Positions 5,775-6,461 of a DNA stretch of 6,461 nt are shown piece by piece. The stretch is from contig DMAZ01000259.1 in the NCBI GenBank assembly GCA_003446335.1, positions 1-6,461 on the forward strand, written 5' to 3'. The notes below the pieces were generated by a model. The model ran no database searches and was not told the origin of the DNA. It saw only the letters and a program-made list of their open reading frames with translations. How positions within the stretch are numbered: position 1 is the stretch's first letter; the number at the start of each line of letters is the position of its first letter. This stretch comes from Lachnospiraceae bacterium. Lineage in GTDB: Bacteria; Bacillota_A; Clostridia; Lachnospirales; Lachnospiraceae. The position numbers and the translations under genes are program-made.

Positions 5775-6461
5775 TTCGCGGCCCTCTTTAAATACTTTCA
5801 TCATCTCATTTGTAAGAGAAAGCTCATCCGGCTGCAGGATCACATCTTCGCGGGCGGTCCATTTGCCGACCTTCAGTTCATCCGTATCCAGATGGATCGT
5901 CGGATCGCCGTCCACATCGCAGAAATAGCCCGAAAGAATATTATCGGCGATGCCCCACGGCTGGGATTTGTAATAACGGATATTCTTTACGTGAAGTCCC
6001 GCTTCCTCCATGACCTCACGCTCAACGGTCCCCTCGAAAGACTCGCCGATCTCGGTGAACCCCGCGATCAGGGCATAGTAAGAATACAGCCGTGCTCTGT
6101 ACTTGGTCAGCAGGATTTTGTCGCCGTTCGTCACGCCGACAATGACCGCGGGGGCGATCCGGGGATAGATGATGCGACCGCATTTCGGGCAGATGATCGA
6201 CCTCTCGACCTCTCCGAGAACGGTCCGGCTGCCGCAGGTGCCGCAGAAAACATTATCGTTGTACCATCCCGCCAGCTGCTGAGCGGTGAACATGGCAAAT
6301 GTCAGCAGGGAGTCCATATTCCCGTCATTCCGCAGGGCATGCACCGTCTTGTACACGCATCCTTCCGGCACGAAGGAGTCGCGTATAAGGAAATATTCCG
6401 TCTCGTCAACTGAAAAGAGATAGATGGCTTCCGCCTCCGCCGGGAATTCTCTGCGAAGCGG
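5766..6461 (-). CDS. nudC: NAD+ diphosphatase (NudC-type Nudix hydrolase), N-terminus outside window
   Basis: 231 residues are visible and the frame stays open to the right edge, so this gene is partial at its 5' end. The GTG at 6371 is internal, not the start: upstream codons encode a continuing N-terminal domain (AEAIYLFSVDETEYFLIRDS). A four-cysteine zinc ribbon follows (CGTCG, then CPKCG 14 residues later), then RIAPAVIVGV. Next is a complete Nudix box, GFTEIGESFEGTVE followed by REVMEEAGL, with the metal-binding REVMEE core. After it comes SQPWGIADNILSGYF, the position of the NudC family's SQPW signature. NudC hydrolyses NAD(H) to NMN(H) and AMP and can remove NAD caps from RNA. Here SQPW is followed by GIADN instead of the usual PFPxS. 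The protein is cytosolic. It converges on the Hsp70-like gene and shows no functional link to it. Confidence 0.9.
   Translation of the reverse strand, partial: PLRREFPAEAEAIYLFSVDETEYFLIRDSFVPEGCVYKTVHALRNDGNMDSLLTFAMFTAQQLAGWYNDNVFCGTCGSRTVLGEVERSIICPKCGRIIYPRIAPAVIVGVTNGDKILLTKYRARLYSYYALIAGFTEIGESFEGTVEREVMEEAGLHVKNIRYYKSQPWGIADNILSGYFCDVDGDPTIHLDTDELKVGKWTAREDVILQPDELSLTNEMMKVFKEGREPR

Noticed and set aside
5892..6413. Plus-strand 173-codon frame opposite nudC
   Set aside because: It is antisense to conserved zinc-ribbon and Nudix motifs, with no ribosome binding site and no recognisable domain.

Overview
This window looks like chromosomal DNA of an anaerobic, Gram-positive clostridial bacterium, probably Lachnospiraceae or a close relative. 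The reasons are strong GGAGG-type ribosome binding sites, sigma-A-like promoters, moderate G+C, and protein families common in gut Clostridia. That placement is inference from style and gene content; there is no rRNA or other marker gene. I see no transposase, integrase, tRNA or CRISPR array.

Left part (1-1837), minus strand. A two-gene operon encodes a VTC-type polyphosphate polymerase domain protein (889-1560), followed 29 bp later by a multi-spanning DUF4956 membrane protein (188-859). Yeast VTC couples polyphosphate synthesis to translocation across a membrane, so a soluble catalytic protein paired with a membrane partner suggests a similar split. The operon has a plausible promoter near 1725-1754. 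It ends at an unusually long perfect hairpin (61-125). The upstream gap (1561-1837) also carries, on the plus strand, what may be the decayed end of a small Cys-rich zinc-knuckle protein.

Middle (1838-2925). A minus-strand polytopic membrane protein of the DUF1295 / steroid 5-alpha-reductase-like methyltransferase group (1838-2632) has a near-consensus promoter. Its start should be the internal ATG behind a GGAGG site. A divergent plus-strand promoter follows, with a leader of about 130 nt that contains hairpins and a repeated 14-bp word.

Right part (2926-5746), plus strand. This is the most interesting segment: a two-gene cassette. The first gene encodes an unrecognised protein with a charged helical N-terminus, a Gly-rich two-helix membrane hairpin and a C-terminal segment vaguely like the GrpE beta domain. 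The second encodes an Hsp70/actin-fold ATPase that keeps the nucleotide-binding motifs, lacks the usual DnaK peptide-binding domain, and has a helical region with its own membrane hairpin instead. Together they could form a membrane-tethered, non-canonical Hsp70 plus cofactor. That function is inference.

Right edge (5766-6461), minus strand. A NudC-type NAD+ diphosphatase (zinc ribbon plus Nudix box) converges on the Hsp70-like gene. Its N-terminus lies beyond the window.
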